Shown here: positions 1 to 8,527 of the stretch, piece after piece
How the letters are laid out: each line of letters opens with the position of its first letter
Numbering within the stretch: the stretch's first letter is position 1
Source: Cocleimonas flava
Lineage (GTDB): Bacteria; Pseudomonadota; Gammaproteobacteria; Thiotrichales; Thiotrichaceae
Direction: 5' to 3'
DNA: 64,000 bases
Assembly (NCBI RefSeq): GCF_004339015.1
Contig: NZ_SMFQ01000002.1
Span: forward strand, 993,351-1,057,350
The notes under the pieces: model-generated
What the model was told of the DNA's origin: nothing
Database searches by the model: none
What the model saw: only the letters and a program-made list of their open reading frames with translations
Made by a program: the position numbers and the translations under genes

Positions 1-1033
1 CATAAATGATGTGTCTTTGAAATTAGAGAAAGGCTCTTTGAATGTCCTTTTGGGTCCGACGTTGTCTGGCAAAACGTCATTGATGAGATTAATGGCGGGC
101 CTCGATAAACCTACATCAGGCGATATTCTCATGGATGGCGTTAGCGTGGTTAAAACGCCTGTGCAAAAACGTAATATTGCAATGGTGTACCAGCAGTTTA
201 TTAACTATCCAGCGTTTAGTGTGTATGAAAATATTGCCTCACCTTTGCGTGTTGCAGGTATTGATAAAGTAACCATAGATAAAAAGGTTCGTGAAGCAGC
301 GGAATTGATGAAACTGACCCCTTATCTTGATCGTGGTGTTTTGTATTTATCAGGTGGGCAGCAACAACGAACAGCACTAGCGAGAGCCTTGGTCAAAGAT
401 GCAGAGCTTGTCTTGCTTGATGAGCCTTTAGCTAATCTGGACTATAAACTTCGTGAAGAACTGCGAATAGAACTGCCTCGAATATTTGCTGAAACAGGCG
501 CTATTTTTGTATACGCGACTACAGAGCCACAAGAAGCTTTATTATTGGGTGGCGATACTGCAACGTTACATGAAGGCCATATTACACAGTTTGGTCAGAC
601 TATTGATGTGCACAATAAACCATCAGATTTAGTCACTGCTCAAACCTTTTCTGATCCACCCATGAATGTGATTCCGATGCAAAAGCAAGGCGCACAATTC
701 GTCTTTTCTCAAGGTAATATTGACTGCCCTGAAGATCTATCTGGATTATCAGACGGTTCTTATAGTATTGGTATCCGCCCTCATCACTTATTGCTCAGTG
801 AGCCTAAACAACCATCAGTGAAAGTTGTGGCACCCGTTTCTACTTCAGAAATTGCGGGGTCAGAGACGTTTGTACATGTGGCTTTTGATGACATTAAACT
901 GGTGATTCTCACACACGGTGTTCATCGAGTAGATATCGGTGACCAAGTTCCGGTTTATATGGATCCAGCGAAATTTTTTATATTTGATGGAGAGAATAAA
1001 CTTGTATCTGCTCCAAAGACGGGAGCAGCATAA
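1..1033 (+). CDS. glpS: Glycerol ABC transporter ATP-binding protein GlpS (5' end outside window)
   Basis: This is one of two ATPase subunits of a glycerol importer. The reading frame is open to the first base, so the true start lies upstream; the GTG at 11 is an internal codon. Counting from that codon, Walker A is GPTLSGKT (15-22), the signature LSGGQQQR (113-120) and Walker B LVLLDEP (133-139), followed by a MalK/UgpC-like C-terminal domain. The switch-loop histidine, normally in a THD motif, is replaced: the sequence reads YATTEPQEA. The stop overlaps the next start (TAATG). The GlpS name follows from gene order ATPase-ATPase-permease-permease-small membrane protein-binding protein-glycerol kinase, which matches the rhizobial glpSTPQUV operon. 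Substrate is inferred from context. Confidence 0.85.
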   Translation, partial: INDVSLKLEKGSLNVLLGPTLSGKTSLMRLMAGLDKPTSGDILMDGVSVVKTPVQKRNIAMVYQQFINYPAFSVYENIASPLRVAGIDKVTIDKKVREAAELMKLTPYLDRGVLYLSGGQQQRTALARALVKDAELVLLDEPLANLDYKLREELRIELPRIFAETGAIFVYATTEPQEALLLGGDTATLHEGHITQFGQTIDVHNKPSDLVTAQTFSDPPMNVIPMQKQGAQFVFSQGNIDCPEDLSGLSDGSYSIGIRPHHLLLSEPKQPSVKVVAPVSTSEIAGSETFVHVAFDDIKLVILTHGVHRVDIGDQVPVYMDPAKFFIFDGENKLVSAPKTGAA

Positions 1034-2121
1034 TGGCTCAAATTACACTTGATAAACTGGCGCACTCTTACTTGCCGAACCCAAAAACTGATCATGATTT
1101 TGCATTAAAAGAGCTTGATTATGCATGGGATGATGGTGGTGCTTATGCTCTTTTAGGACCTTCGGGGTGTGGTAAAACAACGCTCCTCAATATTATTTCA
1201 GGGCTTCTGGTTCCATCCAAAGGACAGATACTTTTTGATGGAAAAGATGTGACAAATCTACAGCCTGAGCAACGCAATATTGCTCAAGTTTTTCAGTTTC
1301 CAGTGATCTATGACACGATGACTGTACGTCAAAATCTAGAGTTCCCATTAAAGAATCGTAATGTGCCAAATGATGAAATATCAAAGCGCGTTGCTGAGAT
1401 GATAGACATTCTGGATTTAAGTGATAAAGCAGATAGAAAAGCACGTGGTCTTACTGCTGACGAAAAACAAAAGATTTCACTGGGTCGAGGTTTAGTACGT
1501 TATGACGTGAACGCTATTTTGTTTGATGAGCCTTTGACGGTTATCGATCCGCACATGAAATGGCAACTTAGAACTAAGTTAAAAGATTTACATCGTCAGT
1601 TAGGTCATACCATGATTTACGTCACACACGATCAGACCGAAGCGTTGACCTTCGCTGATAAAGTTGTGGTTATGTATGAAGGTGATGTTGTTCAAATAGG
1701 AACCCCAGAAGAACTGTTTGATGAACCGAAGCATACCTTTGTTGGTTATTTTATTGGTTCACCAGGGATGAATATTTTACCTGTTGAGGTCAGTGGTAAT
1801 CAGGCTAAATTAGGCAGTCATACTGTTACTCTTAAAGGCGCTTACCCAGATTTAACAGGGAAAATTGAGCTTGGCATTCGCCCTGAATTTTTATCCCTGA
1901 CAAATTCAGAATCGGGAATTCCTGCACAAATTAATGGTGTTGAAGACATAGGCCGTTTCAAGATTGTACGAGCAAGCATTGAAGGCGTTGAATTAAATGT
2001 TGTACTAAATGAAGGGGAAAGTATTCCTGCTGAGCCTAAATTAATTTTCGAATCATCACGAATAAATATTTACCAAGATGATCATTTGGTTCGTTCTCTA
2101 GAAAATGGAAAAGGTATTTAG
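1033..2121 (+). CDS. glpT: Glycerol ABC transporter ATP-binding protein GlpT
   Basis: Second ATPase subunit (362 aa) of the glycerol importer, acting at the cytoplasmic face of the inner membrane. Walker A GPSGCGKT is at 42-49, Walker B ILFDEP near 162-167 and the switch histidine in YVTHDQTEA near 199. The ABC signature is degenerate: LTADEKQ stands where LSGGQ is expected (about 140-146). This complements GlpS, which has a good signature but no switch histidine, so one composite ATP site should be canonical and one impaired. The C-terminal third is the usual MalK-type regulatory domain. Translationally coupled to glpS by a one-base overlap, and 3 nt before glpP. Not to be confused with the GlpT antiporter of E. 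coli. Confidence 0.87.
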   Translation: MAQITLDKLAHSYLPNPKTDHDFALKELDYAWDDGGAYALLGPSGCGKTTLLNIISGLLVPSKGQILFDGKDVTNLQPEQRNIAQVFQFPVIYDTMTVRQNLEFPLKNRNVPNDEISKRVAEMIDILDLSDKADRKARGLTADEKQKISLGRGLVRYDVNAILFDEPLTVIDPHMKWQLRTKLKDLHRQLGHTMIYVTHDQTEALTFADKVVVMYEGDVVQIGTPEELFDEPKHTFVGYFIGSPGMNILPVEVSGNQAKLGSHTVTLKGAYPDLTGKIELGIRPEFLSLTNSESGIPAQINGVEDIGRFKIVRASIEGVELNVVLNEGESIPAEPKLIFESSRINIYQDDHLVRSLENGKGI

Positions 2122-2124
2122 ATC

Positions 2125-3006
2125 ATGGATAAGACATATAACAACAAGGCCTGGTTACTAGTAATACCGGTATTCTTGCTGGTTGCCTTATCGGCAATTA
2201 TTCCAATAATGACCGTGGTTAACTATTCTGTGCAAGATACCTTCGGCGGCAATAAGTTTTTCTGGGTAGGTACAGAATGGTTTACCGATGTCCTTAGATC
2301 AGAACGTTTTCACGATGCTTTAGGTCGAAACCTCTTATTCTCATTCATTATTTTATGCATAGAGATTCCCTTAGGTATTTTGATTGCATTATCGATGCCT
2401 AAAAAAGGTATTTGGGTGCCTGTTTGTTTAGTTTTGATGGCCCTTCCATTACTTATCCCATGGAATGTAGTGGGAACAATCTGGCAAATTTTCGGGCGAG
2501 CAGACATCGGTTTACTTGGTCATACGATGGCGACATTAGGCATCGATTATAACTATTCAAGTAATGTAATCGATGCATGGGTAACCATTATCGTTATGGA
2601 TGTATGGCACTGGACAAGTTTGGTTGTATTACTTTGCTATGCTGGCTTAGTTTCAATTCCAGAAGCTTATTATCAAGCAGCAAGAATTGATGGTGCTTCT
2701 AAGTGGTCTGTATTTCGTTACATTCAATTACCCAAAATGCAGGGCGTATTAATCATTGCTTTTTTACTTCGATTTATGGATTCGTTCATGATCTATACCG
2801 AGCCTTTCGTTCTTACGGGCGGTGGTCCGGGTAACTCTACAACCTTTATGTCGATAGACCTTGTAAAACAAGCTATTGGTCAGTTTGATCTTGGGCCCGC
2901 TGCGGCAATGTCGCTTGTTTATCAATTAATCGTGTTGCTGGTTTGTTATGTCTTTTTCACTGTAATGAGCAATGTAGGAACGGATAAACCAGAGGTGGAG
3001 GAATAA
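2125..3006 (+). CDS. glpP: Glycerol ABC transporter permease GlpP
   Basis: Inner-membrane permease of 293 aa, MetI-like fold with about six hydrophobic segments. The first is near residues 10-30 (LLVIPVFLLVALSAIIPIM). The EAA loop that docks to the ATPases is visible as EAYYQAARIDGASKWSVFRY near 180-200. It sits 3 nt after glpT and 2 nt before glpQ, so the five genes are one transcript. Family membership (carbohydrate-type permease, UgpA/MalF class) is clear; glycerol specificity is inferred from the adjacent glycerol kinase and the GlpU-like gene. Confidence 0.85.
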   Translation: MDKTYNNKAWLLVIPVFLLVALSAIIPIMTVVNYSVQDTFGGNKFFWVGTEWFTDVLRSERFHDALGRNLLFSFIILCIEIPLGILIALSMPKKGIWVPVCLVLMALPLLIPWNVVGTIWQIFGRADIGLLGHTMATLGIDYNYSSNVIDAWVTIIVMDVWHWTSLVVLLCYAGLVSIPEAYYQAARIDGASKWSVFRYIQLPKMQGVLIIAFLLRFMDSFMIYTEPFVLTGGGPGNSTTFMSIDLVKQAIGQFDLGPAAAMSLVYQLIVLLVCYVFFTVMSNVGTDKPEVEE

Positions 3007-3008
3007 TC

Positions 3009-3881
3009 ATGGAATCGACTACCAAAGAAACAACACTTTTGGTTGAAGGTGCGCTGCGTCAGACCAATCAAATGAAAAAGCCAAGAAATTTTAGGTGGTT
3101 TACTCCTTCGCTTTATATTTTCTTTTTGATGTTGCCGATTTATTGGCTGGTCAATATGAGTTTTAAAACGAATCAGGAAATTCTCTCAAAATTTACTTTG
3201 ATTCCGGAAAATCCGACATTGAGTAATTATGTGGTAATTTTCAGCGATCCTTCTTGGTATAACGGCTACATAAATTCGATCATTTATGTGGTGATGAATA
3301 CTGTAATTTCTATATCAGTCGCCTTGCCAGCTGCCTATGCATTTTCCAGATATCGTTTTCTAGGTGATAAGCACATGTTCTTCTGGCTGTTATCGAATCG
3401 AATGGCTCCGGCAGCAGTTTTTGTACTTCCATTTTTTCAGCTTTATTCCTCTTTTGGTTTGATTGACACTCATATCGCTGTGGCTCTAGCTCATTGTCTT
3501 TTCAACGTTCCACTAGCTGTTTGGATTCTAGAAGGGTTCATGTCTGGTATACCAAAAGAAATTGATGAAACAGCCTATATTGATGGTTATTCATTTCCAA
3601 AATTCTTTATAAAAGTATTCACCCCATTAATTGCTTCTGGCATAGGCGTGGCTGCATTCTTCTGTTTCATGTTTTCATGGGTTGAGCTATTAATTGCAAG
3701 AACACTAACCACGGTCGATGCAAAACCAATCGCTGCCATTATGACAAGAACGGTTGGTGCTTCAGGGGTTGATTGGGGAGTTTTAGCAGCGGCAGGAGTA
3801 CTAACCATTATTCCTGGTGCATTGGTTATTTACTTCGTTCGAAATTACATCGCCAAGGGCTTTGCCCTAGGCCGCGTTTAA
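3009..3881 (+). CDS. glpQ: Glycerol ABC transporter permease GlpQ
   Basis: Second permease subunit (290 aa), UgpE/MalG class. It starts with a long hydrophilic N-terminus, then a first membrane segment near residue 35-52 (PSLYIFFLMLPIYWLVNMSF). The EAA-type loop reads EIDETAYIDGYSFPKFFIKV near 180-200. The ATG is preceded by a strong GGAGGA ribosome site within the end of glpP. It should form the channel heterodimer with GlpP. The name is the ABC-operon GlpQ, not the glycerophosphodiesterase. Confidence 0.85.
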   Translation: MESTTKETTLLVEGALRQTNQMKKPRNFRWFTPSLYIFFLMLPIYWLVNMSFKTNQEILSKFTLIPENPTLSNYVVIFSDPSWYNGYINSIIYVVMNTVISISVALPAAYAFSRYRFLGDKHMFFWLLSNRMAPAAVFVLPFFQLYSSFGLIDTHIAVALAHCLFNVPLAVWILEGFMSGIPKEIDETAYIDGYSFPKFFIKVFTPLIASGIGVAAFFCFMFSWVELLIARTLTTVDAKPIAAIMTRTVGASGVDWGVLAAAGVLTIIPGALVIYFVRNYIAKGFALGRV

Positions 3882-3904
3882 ACAATTAAAAGGAGTATCA
3901 AATA

Positions 3905-4186
3905 ATGGATCTCTCTTGGATGGCATGGACCGGCCCGACAGCACTTTTCTGGTTAGGAATTGTGAGTTGCCTGGTCATCATGATGGTATGGGAATATTTT
4001 TCACCGGGAGGAAATCCACGGGTAGGAATATTACGATTTGAAACAACAAGAGGCGATCGTCTGTTCATATCGCTTCTTGGTAGTGCTTTTATCCACCTCG
4101 CTTGGCTAGGCTTTATCGGTCCTGGTTTGTGGTGGGCTCTCGGAATTTCATTTGTTTATGCCATTGGCGTATTTAAAACAGTATGA
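3905..4186 (+). CDS. glpU: Small membrane protein GlpU (DUF2160 type)
   Basis: A 93-residue protein with hydrophobic stretches near 15-32, 53-72 and 74-92, separated by a charged loop (FETTRGDRLFIS). This size, and its place between the permeases and the binding protein, match the DUF2160/GlpU small membrane protein of bacterial glycerol ABC operons. Its molecular role is not established to my knowledge. An AGGAG ribosome site lies just upstream. It is the best marker in the operon for a glycerol rather than a generic sugar transporter. Confidence 0.75.
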   Translation: MDLSWMAWTGPTALFWLGIVSCLVIMMVWEYFSPGGNPRVGILRFETTRGDRLFISLLGSAFIHLAWLGFIGPGLWWALGISFVYAIGVFKTV

Positions 4187-4257
4187 AGTCAAAATGGGAA
4201 CGTACTCTATAAGTATGTCCCTTCAATCTACATAAAATCTTAAAGGAGGATTTTATT

Positions 4258-5979
4258 ATGCGAAAACATTTACTAATATCTACGGCAGTAGCTGGTTTGA
4301 TGTTAGGGATGAGTTCTGCACAAGCCGATATGGCTGCTGCAGATAAGTTTCTAACAGACGAAATCGCTGGCGTCTCAGTCTTGAATGCTGATGATCAGAA
4401 AGCAGAAATGAAATGGTTTATTGATGCTGCAAAACCGTTCAAAGACTTGGAGATCAAAGTTGTATCAGAAACTATTGCAACACATGAATATGAGTCGAAA
4501 GTTTTAGCACCTGCATTTACAGCAATTACAGGAATAAAAGTCACTCATGATTTAATCGGTGAAGGGGATGTAGTTGAGAAGCTTCAAACTCAAATGCAAT
4601 CAGGCGAGAATATTTACGATGCTTATGTAAATGACTCTGATTTGATTGGTACACACTGGCGTTATAAACAAGTACGTAACCTAACTGACTGGATGTCAGG
4701 TGATGGTAAGAGCGTTACTAGCCCAACACTTGATATTGCAGACTTCATCGGTACTTCTTTCACAACCGCCCCAGATGGAAAACTTTATCAACTTCCTACA
4801 CAACAGTTCGCAAACCTTTACTGGTTCAGAGCTGACTGGTTTGACGATGAAAAGAACAAAGGCGATTTCAAAGCTAAATATGGCTACGATCTAGGTGTTC
4901 CAGTGAACTGGTCAGCGTATGAAGATATTGCTGAGTTTTTTACAGGACGTGACCTATCGCGTTTAGGCGTTGAAGGTAAAGTGTATGGCAATATGGACTA
5001 CGGAAAGAAAGATCCATCACTTGGCTGGCGCTATACTGATGCTTGGATGTCAATGGCGGGTATGGGCGATGTAGGAGAGCCAAACGGACTTCCAGTTGAT
5101 GAGTGGGGTATTCGTGTAAACGATAAGTCACAACCAACAGGTTCTTGTGTTGCACGTGGTGGCGCGACTAATTCACCTGCTGCTGTTTACGCAGTAACAA
5201 AAGCGATTGAATGGTTAAAGAAATACTCTCCGCCTGAGGCTGCTGGTATGACATTTGGTGAAGCTGGTCCAGTTCCCGCTCAAGGAAATGTTGCTCAACA
5301 AATGTTCTGGTATACAGCGTTTACAGCAGCGACTGTAAAACCTGATCTTCCTGTGATGAATGAAGATGGTACACCGAAATGGCGTATGGCACCTTCACCA
5401 CATGGAGCCTACTGGAAAGAAGGCACTAAGATTGGTTATCAGGATGCTGGTTCATGGACACTAATGGAATCTACTCCGGTTGATCGCGCTAAAGCTGCTT
5501 GGTTATATGCTCAGTTCGTGACATCTAAGACAGTTGACTTAAAGAAATCTGATGTTGGTTTAACGTTTATTCGTAACTCAACAATTAACTCAGATCACTT
5601 TACAAAACGTGCTGATAAATTAGGTGGTTTGGTTGAATTTTACCGCTCACCAGCGCGTGTACAATGGTCTCCGACTGGTACTAACGTTCCTGATTACCCT
5701 AAGCTAGCTCAGCTTTGGTGGCAGAATATCGGTGATGCAATGTCTGGATCTAAAACAGCGCAAGGTGCATTAGATGGATTATGTGCTGCTCAGGAAAAAG
5801 TATTGTCTCGTCTAGAACGTGCAGGTGTTCAGGGTGAACTTGGTCCTAAGTTAAATGAGGAAAAAGGTGCTGAATACTGGCTTGCTCAACCTGGTGCTCC
5901 AAAGCCTAAATTAGCTAATGAGAAACCTCAAGGCGTTACCGTCTCTTATGCTGAACTTGTTAAGAGCTGGACACAATAG
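4258..5979 (+). CDS. glpV: Glycerol ABC transporter periplasmic binding protein GlpV
   Basis: Extracellular solute-binding protein of 573 aa, long for the class but typical of GlpV. A Sec signal peptide ends near residue 23 (GMSSAQA-DM). The mature protein carries the family 1 solute-binding fold, with aromatic-rich stretches that could contact a polyol. A near-perfect AAAGGAGG site sits 9 nt before the ATG at 4258. A strong intrinsic terminator follows at 6046-6074, before glpK, so binding protein and transporter transcripts probably end partly there. The N-terminal extension before the usual lobe (residues 24-75) is seen in this subfamily. Confidence 0.85.
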   Translation: MRKHLLISTAVAGLMLGMSSAQADMAAADKFLTDEIAGVSVLNADDQKAEMKWFIDAAKPFKDLEIKVVSETIATHEYESKVLAPAFTAITGIKVTHDLIGEGDVVEKLQTQMQSGENIYDAYVNDSDLIGTHWRYKQVRNLTDWMSGDGKSVTSPTLDIADFIGTSFTTAPDGKLYQLPTQQFANLYWFRADWFDDEKNKGDFKAKYGYDLGVPVNWSAYEDIAEFFTGRDLSRLGVEGKVYGNMDYGKKDPSLGWRYTDAWMSMAGMGDVGEPNGLPVDEWGIRVNDKSQPTGSCVARGGATNSPAAVYAVTKAIEWLKKYSPPEAAGMTFGEAGPVPAQGNVAQQMFWYTAFTAATVKPDLPVMNEDGTPKWRMAPSPHGAYWKEGTKIGYQDAGSWTLMESTPVDRAKAAWLYAQFVTSKTVDLKKSDVGLTFIRNSTINSDHFTKRADKLGGLVEFYRSPARVQWSPTGTNVPDYPKLAQLWWQNIGDAMSGSKTAQGALDGLCAAQEKVLSRLERAGVQGELGPKLNEEKGAEYWLAQPGAPKPKLANEKPQGVTVSYAELVKSWTQ

Positions 5980-6045
5980 ATGCTTTGCATATCTAGAAAG
6001 TTAGATTTGCACTCCTCCAGCATCGCTTTATAAAGGATGCAATTT

Positions 6046-6074
6046 GGACTTGGGGAAACCCAAGTCCTTTTTTA
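6046..6074 (+). terminator. Intrinsic terminator after glpV
   Basis: Perfect 9-bp stem GGACTTGGG/CCCAAGTCC with a GAAA tetraloop, followed at once by TTTTTT. It should end or attenuate the glpSTPQUV transcript before glpK. Confidence 0.92.
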
Positions 6075-6108
6075 TTATCTAGAATAATTATCTGGAAAAG
6101 GAGCTGTT

Positions 6109-7623
6109 ATGACTTCTTATATTTTGGCTATAGACCAAGGTACAACATCCTCAAGAGCCATACTTTTTGATGAACAGTTTGATATTGTTTCGTCATCACA
6201 ACAAGAATTTGCACAACACTTTCCATCCTCTGGAATGGTAGAACATGACGCCGAGGAAATTTGGCATAGTGTTGTCGCCACTTGTAGAAAAGCAATTGCT
6301 GATGCGGGAATTAACGCTTCACAAATTGCAGGTATCGGAATCACTAACCAACGTGAAACCACCGTTATCTGGGATAAGTCTACGGGTAAACCCATACATC
6401 ATGCGATTGTATGGCAAGACAGACGAACCTCTAATTACTGTAATGAACTAAAAGCCAGTGGTCACGAAGAAACGGTTCGAGATAAAACAGGACTTCTTCT
6501 TGATCCTTATTTTTCTGCGACAAAAATTAACTGGTTGCTCGATCACGTAGATCGGGCAAGAAAAAAGGCAGAAGACGGCAAACTACTTTTCGGCACCATA
6601 GACACCTATTTATTATGGCGCCTTACTGATGGTGCCTCACATAAAACAGATGCGACAAATGCTTCCCGTACCATGCTTTTTAATACGGCAAAAAATGAAT
6701 GGGATGACGCATTACTTAAAATATTTAATGTTCCGCGCCAGATACTTCCGGCTGTGGAAGATTGCGCTGCGGAATTTGGCAACACCGTAACCGATTTATT
6801 TGGTGCATCTATTCCAGTGTTAGGGATAGCAGGTGATCAACACGCTGCAGTTTTGGGTCAGGCTTGTTTCAGCCCGGGAATGATTAAATCGACCTATGGA
6901 ACGGGTTGTTTCGTCATGTTAAATACCGGTGAACAACGTGCAGAATCCAAAAATCGACTACTTTCAACTATCGCATATAGAATTAACGGTAAAACAACCT
7001 ATGCATTAGAAGGTTCGATCTTCATCGCGGGTGCTGCTGTCCAGTGGCTGCGTGATGGTCTGAAAATTATCGATGATGCGAGTCAAACGGGTGGTCTAGC
7101 CGCCGAGGCCGACAGAAGCCAGGATGTGATTATGGTTCCTGCTTTTGCGGGTTTGGGTGCACCCTATTGGGAGCCTGATGTAAGAGGTGCAATATTCGGA
7201 TTAACACGCAACACAGGGCCAAGAGAATTATCACGCGCTGCCTTAGAAGCGGTATGTTACCAAACACGTGATTTGGTAGATGCCATGAAAAAGGATTGGC
7301 AAGGGCAAAAGGAAGAAAGTGTACTCAGAGTTGATGGCGGTATGGTAGCAAGTGATTGGACGATGCAATACCTCGCAGATACCTTGGCGACGCCCATTGA
7401 TAGGCCATCCATTTTAGAAACAACGGCGTTAGGCGCAGCATGGCTGGCAGGAATGAAGAGTGGAGTTTGGCCGGATATGGAAGGTTTTTCCAAATCGTGG
7501 AAACTCCAGAACCGTTTTGAGCCACGACTAGATGAAGCAAAACGTGCGCACAGATATAACAGCTGGCTAGCAGCTGTAGAGAGTACCATCTCTCAATCCA
7601 AAGCCAGTTCAAAAGAGATTTAA
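6109..7623 (+). CDS. glpK: Glycerol kinase
   Basis: ATP-dependent phosphorylation of glycerol to glycerol 3-phosphate in the cytoplasm (FGGY kinase family). The 504-aa length is standard. The N-terminal phosphate motif [13 protein letters not shown] is at residues 8-20; the glycerol-contact signatures NQRETT and VWQDRR follow at about 83-105. The C-terminal ATPase half has [11 protein letters not shown] near 240 and the [13 protein letters not shown] region near 345. ATG is preceded by AAAAGGAG. Downstream of the importer it traps incoming glycerol. No glpD or glpF is in the window; the next gene is a dehydrogenase. Confidence 0.96.
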   Translation: MTSYILAIDQGTTSSRAILFDEQFDIVSSSQQEFAQHFPSSGMVEHDAEEIWHSVVATCRKAIADAGINASQIAGIGITNQRETTVIWDKSTGKPIHHAIVWQDRRTSNYCNELKASGHEETVRDKTGLLLDPYFSATKINWLLDHVDRARKKAEDGKLLFGTIDTYLLWRLTDGASHKTDATNASRTMLFNTAKNEWDDALLKIFNVPRQILPAVEDCAAEFGNTVTDLFGASIPVLGIAGDQHAAVLGQACFSPGMIKSTYGTGCFVMLNTGEQRAESKNRLLSTIAYRINGKTTYALEGSIFIAGAAVQWLRDGLKIIDDASQTGGLAAEADRSQDVIMVPAFAGLGAPYWEPDVRGAIFGLTRNTGPRELSRAALEAVCYQTRDLVDAMKKDWQGQKEESVLRVDGGMVASDWTMQYLADTLATPIDRPSILETTALGAAWLAGMKSGVWPDMEGFSKSWKLQNRFEPRLDEAKRAHRYNSWLAAVESTISQSKASSKEI

Positions 7624-7634
7624 AGGACAGTTTG

Positions 7635-8396
7635 ATGAATAATAATGGGTTTAGCAATGATCTTTTAGCGGGAAAAACTGTTGTAATAACAGGTGCAGGT
7701 CGTGGTATAGGCTTGGCGATTGCTACGACAATGAAAGAATGTGGTGCAAAAGTCATCGCTCATAGTGGACGTTCAGGGACGGCAAATTCGCTTGTTGATA
7801 TTACTGATTCTGTATTTGAAGCGGATATGACCGATGAAAATTCAGTGCGAGCTTTTATTGAGTTTGTAAAAGCCGAGACATCAACCATCGATGTATTAAT
7901 TAATAATGCAGGAACCATGTTAGGTCGTTTTCCAGCAGATGAACTGACAAGCGAGCAATATCAGAACCTTGTTAATTTGAATCAAACTTCAGTGGTGCAA
8001 ATTACCAGAGCGTTAATACCTTCATTGCGTCAATCCTCTAGTGCTTCAATCATAAATACCGTATCAATTTCTGCAACAACAGGTGGAAGCCCCGGTTCTT
8101 CTATATACAGTGCAACCAAGGCATTTGTCAGTACTTACACAAAAGCACTGGCACGCGAACTCGCTCCCGATAACATTAGAGCAAATGCGGTTTCTCCCGG
8201 AACCATCACTACAGATTTCCATAAGCGTTATTCTAGCGAGGAAAAGTTAGAAGCGACTAGATTATCGATACCACTTCAGCGTCTGGGTTTGCCAGAAGAT
8301 TGTGCTCCTGCCTATGTGTTCTTATCTTCTGAAAAGTTATCAGGTTATATTACCGGTCAAGTGCTGGAAATTAACGGTGGTCAGTTGATTGCCTGA
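7635..8396 (+). CDS. Short-chain dehydrogenase/reductase
   Basis: Classical SDR of about 253 aa. Seen: the nucleotide-binding TGAGRGIG near residues 20-27, NNAG near 93, catalytic serine in NTVSIS and the YxxxK pair in YSATK near 160, plus the C-terminal SGYITGQVLEINGG. I start it at the ATG at 7635, 6-7 nt after AAAGGA, rather than at the TTG one codon earlier. It is 11 nt behind glpK and so probably co-transcribed, which suggests a polyol or sugar-alcohol substrate, but sequence alone does not fix it. Confidence 0.85.
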   Translation: MNNNGFSNDLLAGKTVVITGAGRGIGLAIATTMKECGAKVIAHSGRSGTANSLVDITDSVFEADMTDENSVRAFIEFVKAETSTIDVLINNAGTMLGRFPADELTSEQYQNLVNLNQTSVVQITRALIPSLRQSSSASIINTVSISATTGGSPGSSIYSATKAFVSTYTKALARELAPDNIRANAVSPGTITTDFHKRYSSEEKLEATRLSIPLQRLGLPEDCAPAYVFLSSEKLSGYITGQVLEINGGQLIA

Positions 8397-8404
8397 TTCA
8401 TGAG

Positions 8405-8421
8405 GCCTTATTTATTAAGGC
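8405..8421 (+). terminator. Weak hairpin after the dehydrogenase gene
   Basis: GCCTTA and TAAGGC form a 6-bp stem around a 5-nt loop. There is no U-tract, so it may be only a 3' stabilising hairpin for the glycerol operon. Confidence 0.3.
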
Positions 8422-8527
8422 AATGGATTTATCGTTTCACTGATTGCCTCTTATCAGGGAGAAATAGAGGGCAGGGTTATATTTAGCTATAATTATCTTT
8501 CATAAAAAATAATAATGCTAAATTGCT

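Noticed and set aside
7325-7756. Open frame of 143 codons on - opposite glpK and the dehydrogenase gene
   Set aside because: It overlaps two clear genes, has no recognisable domain and no ribosome site.
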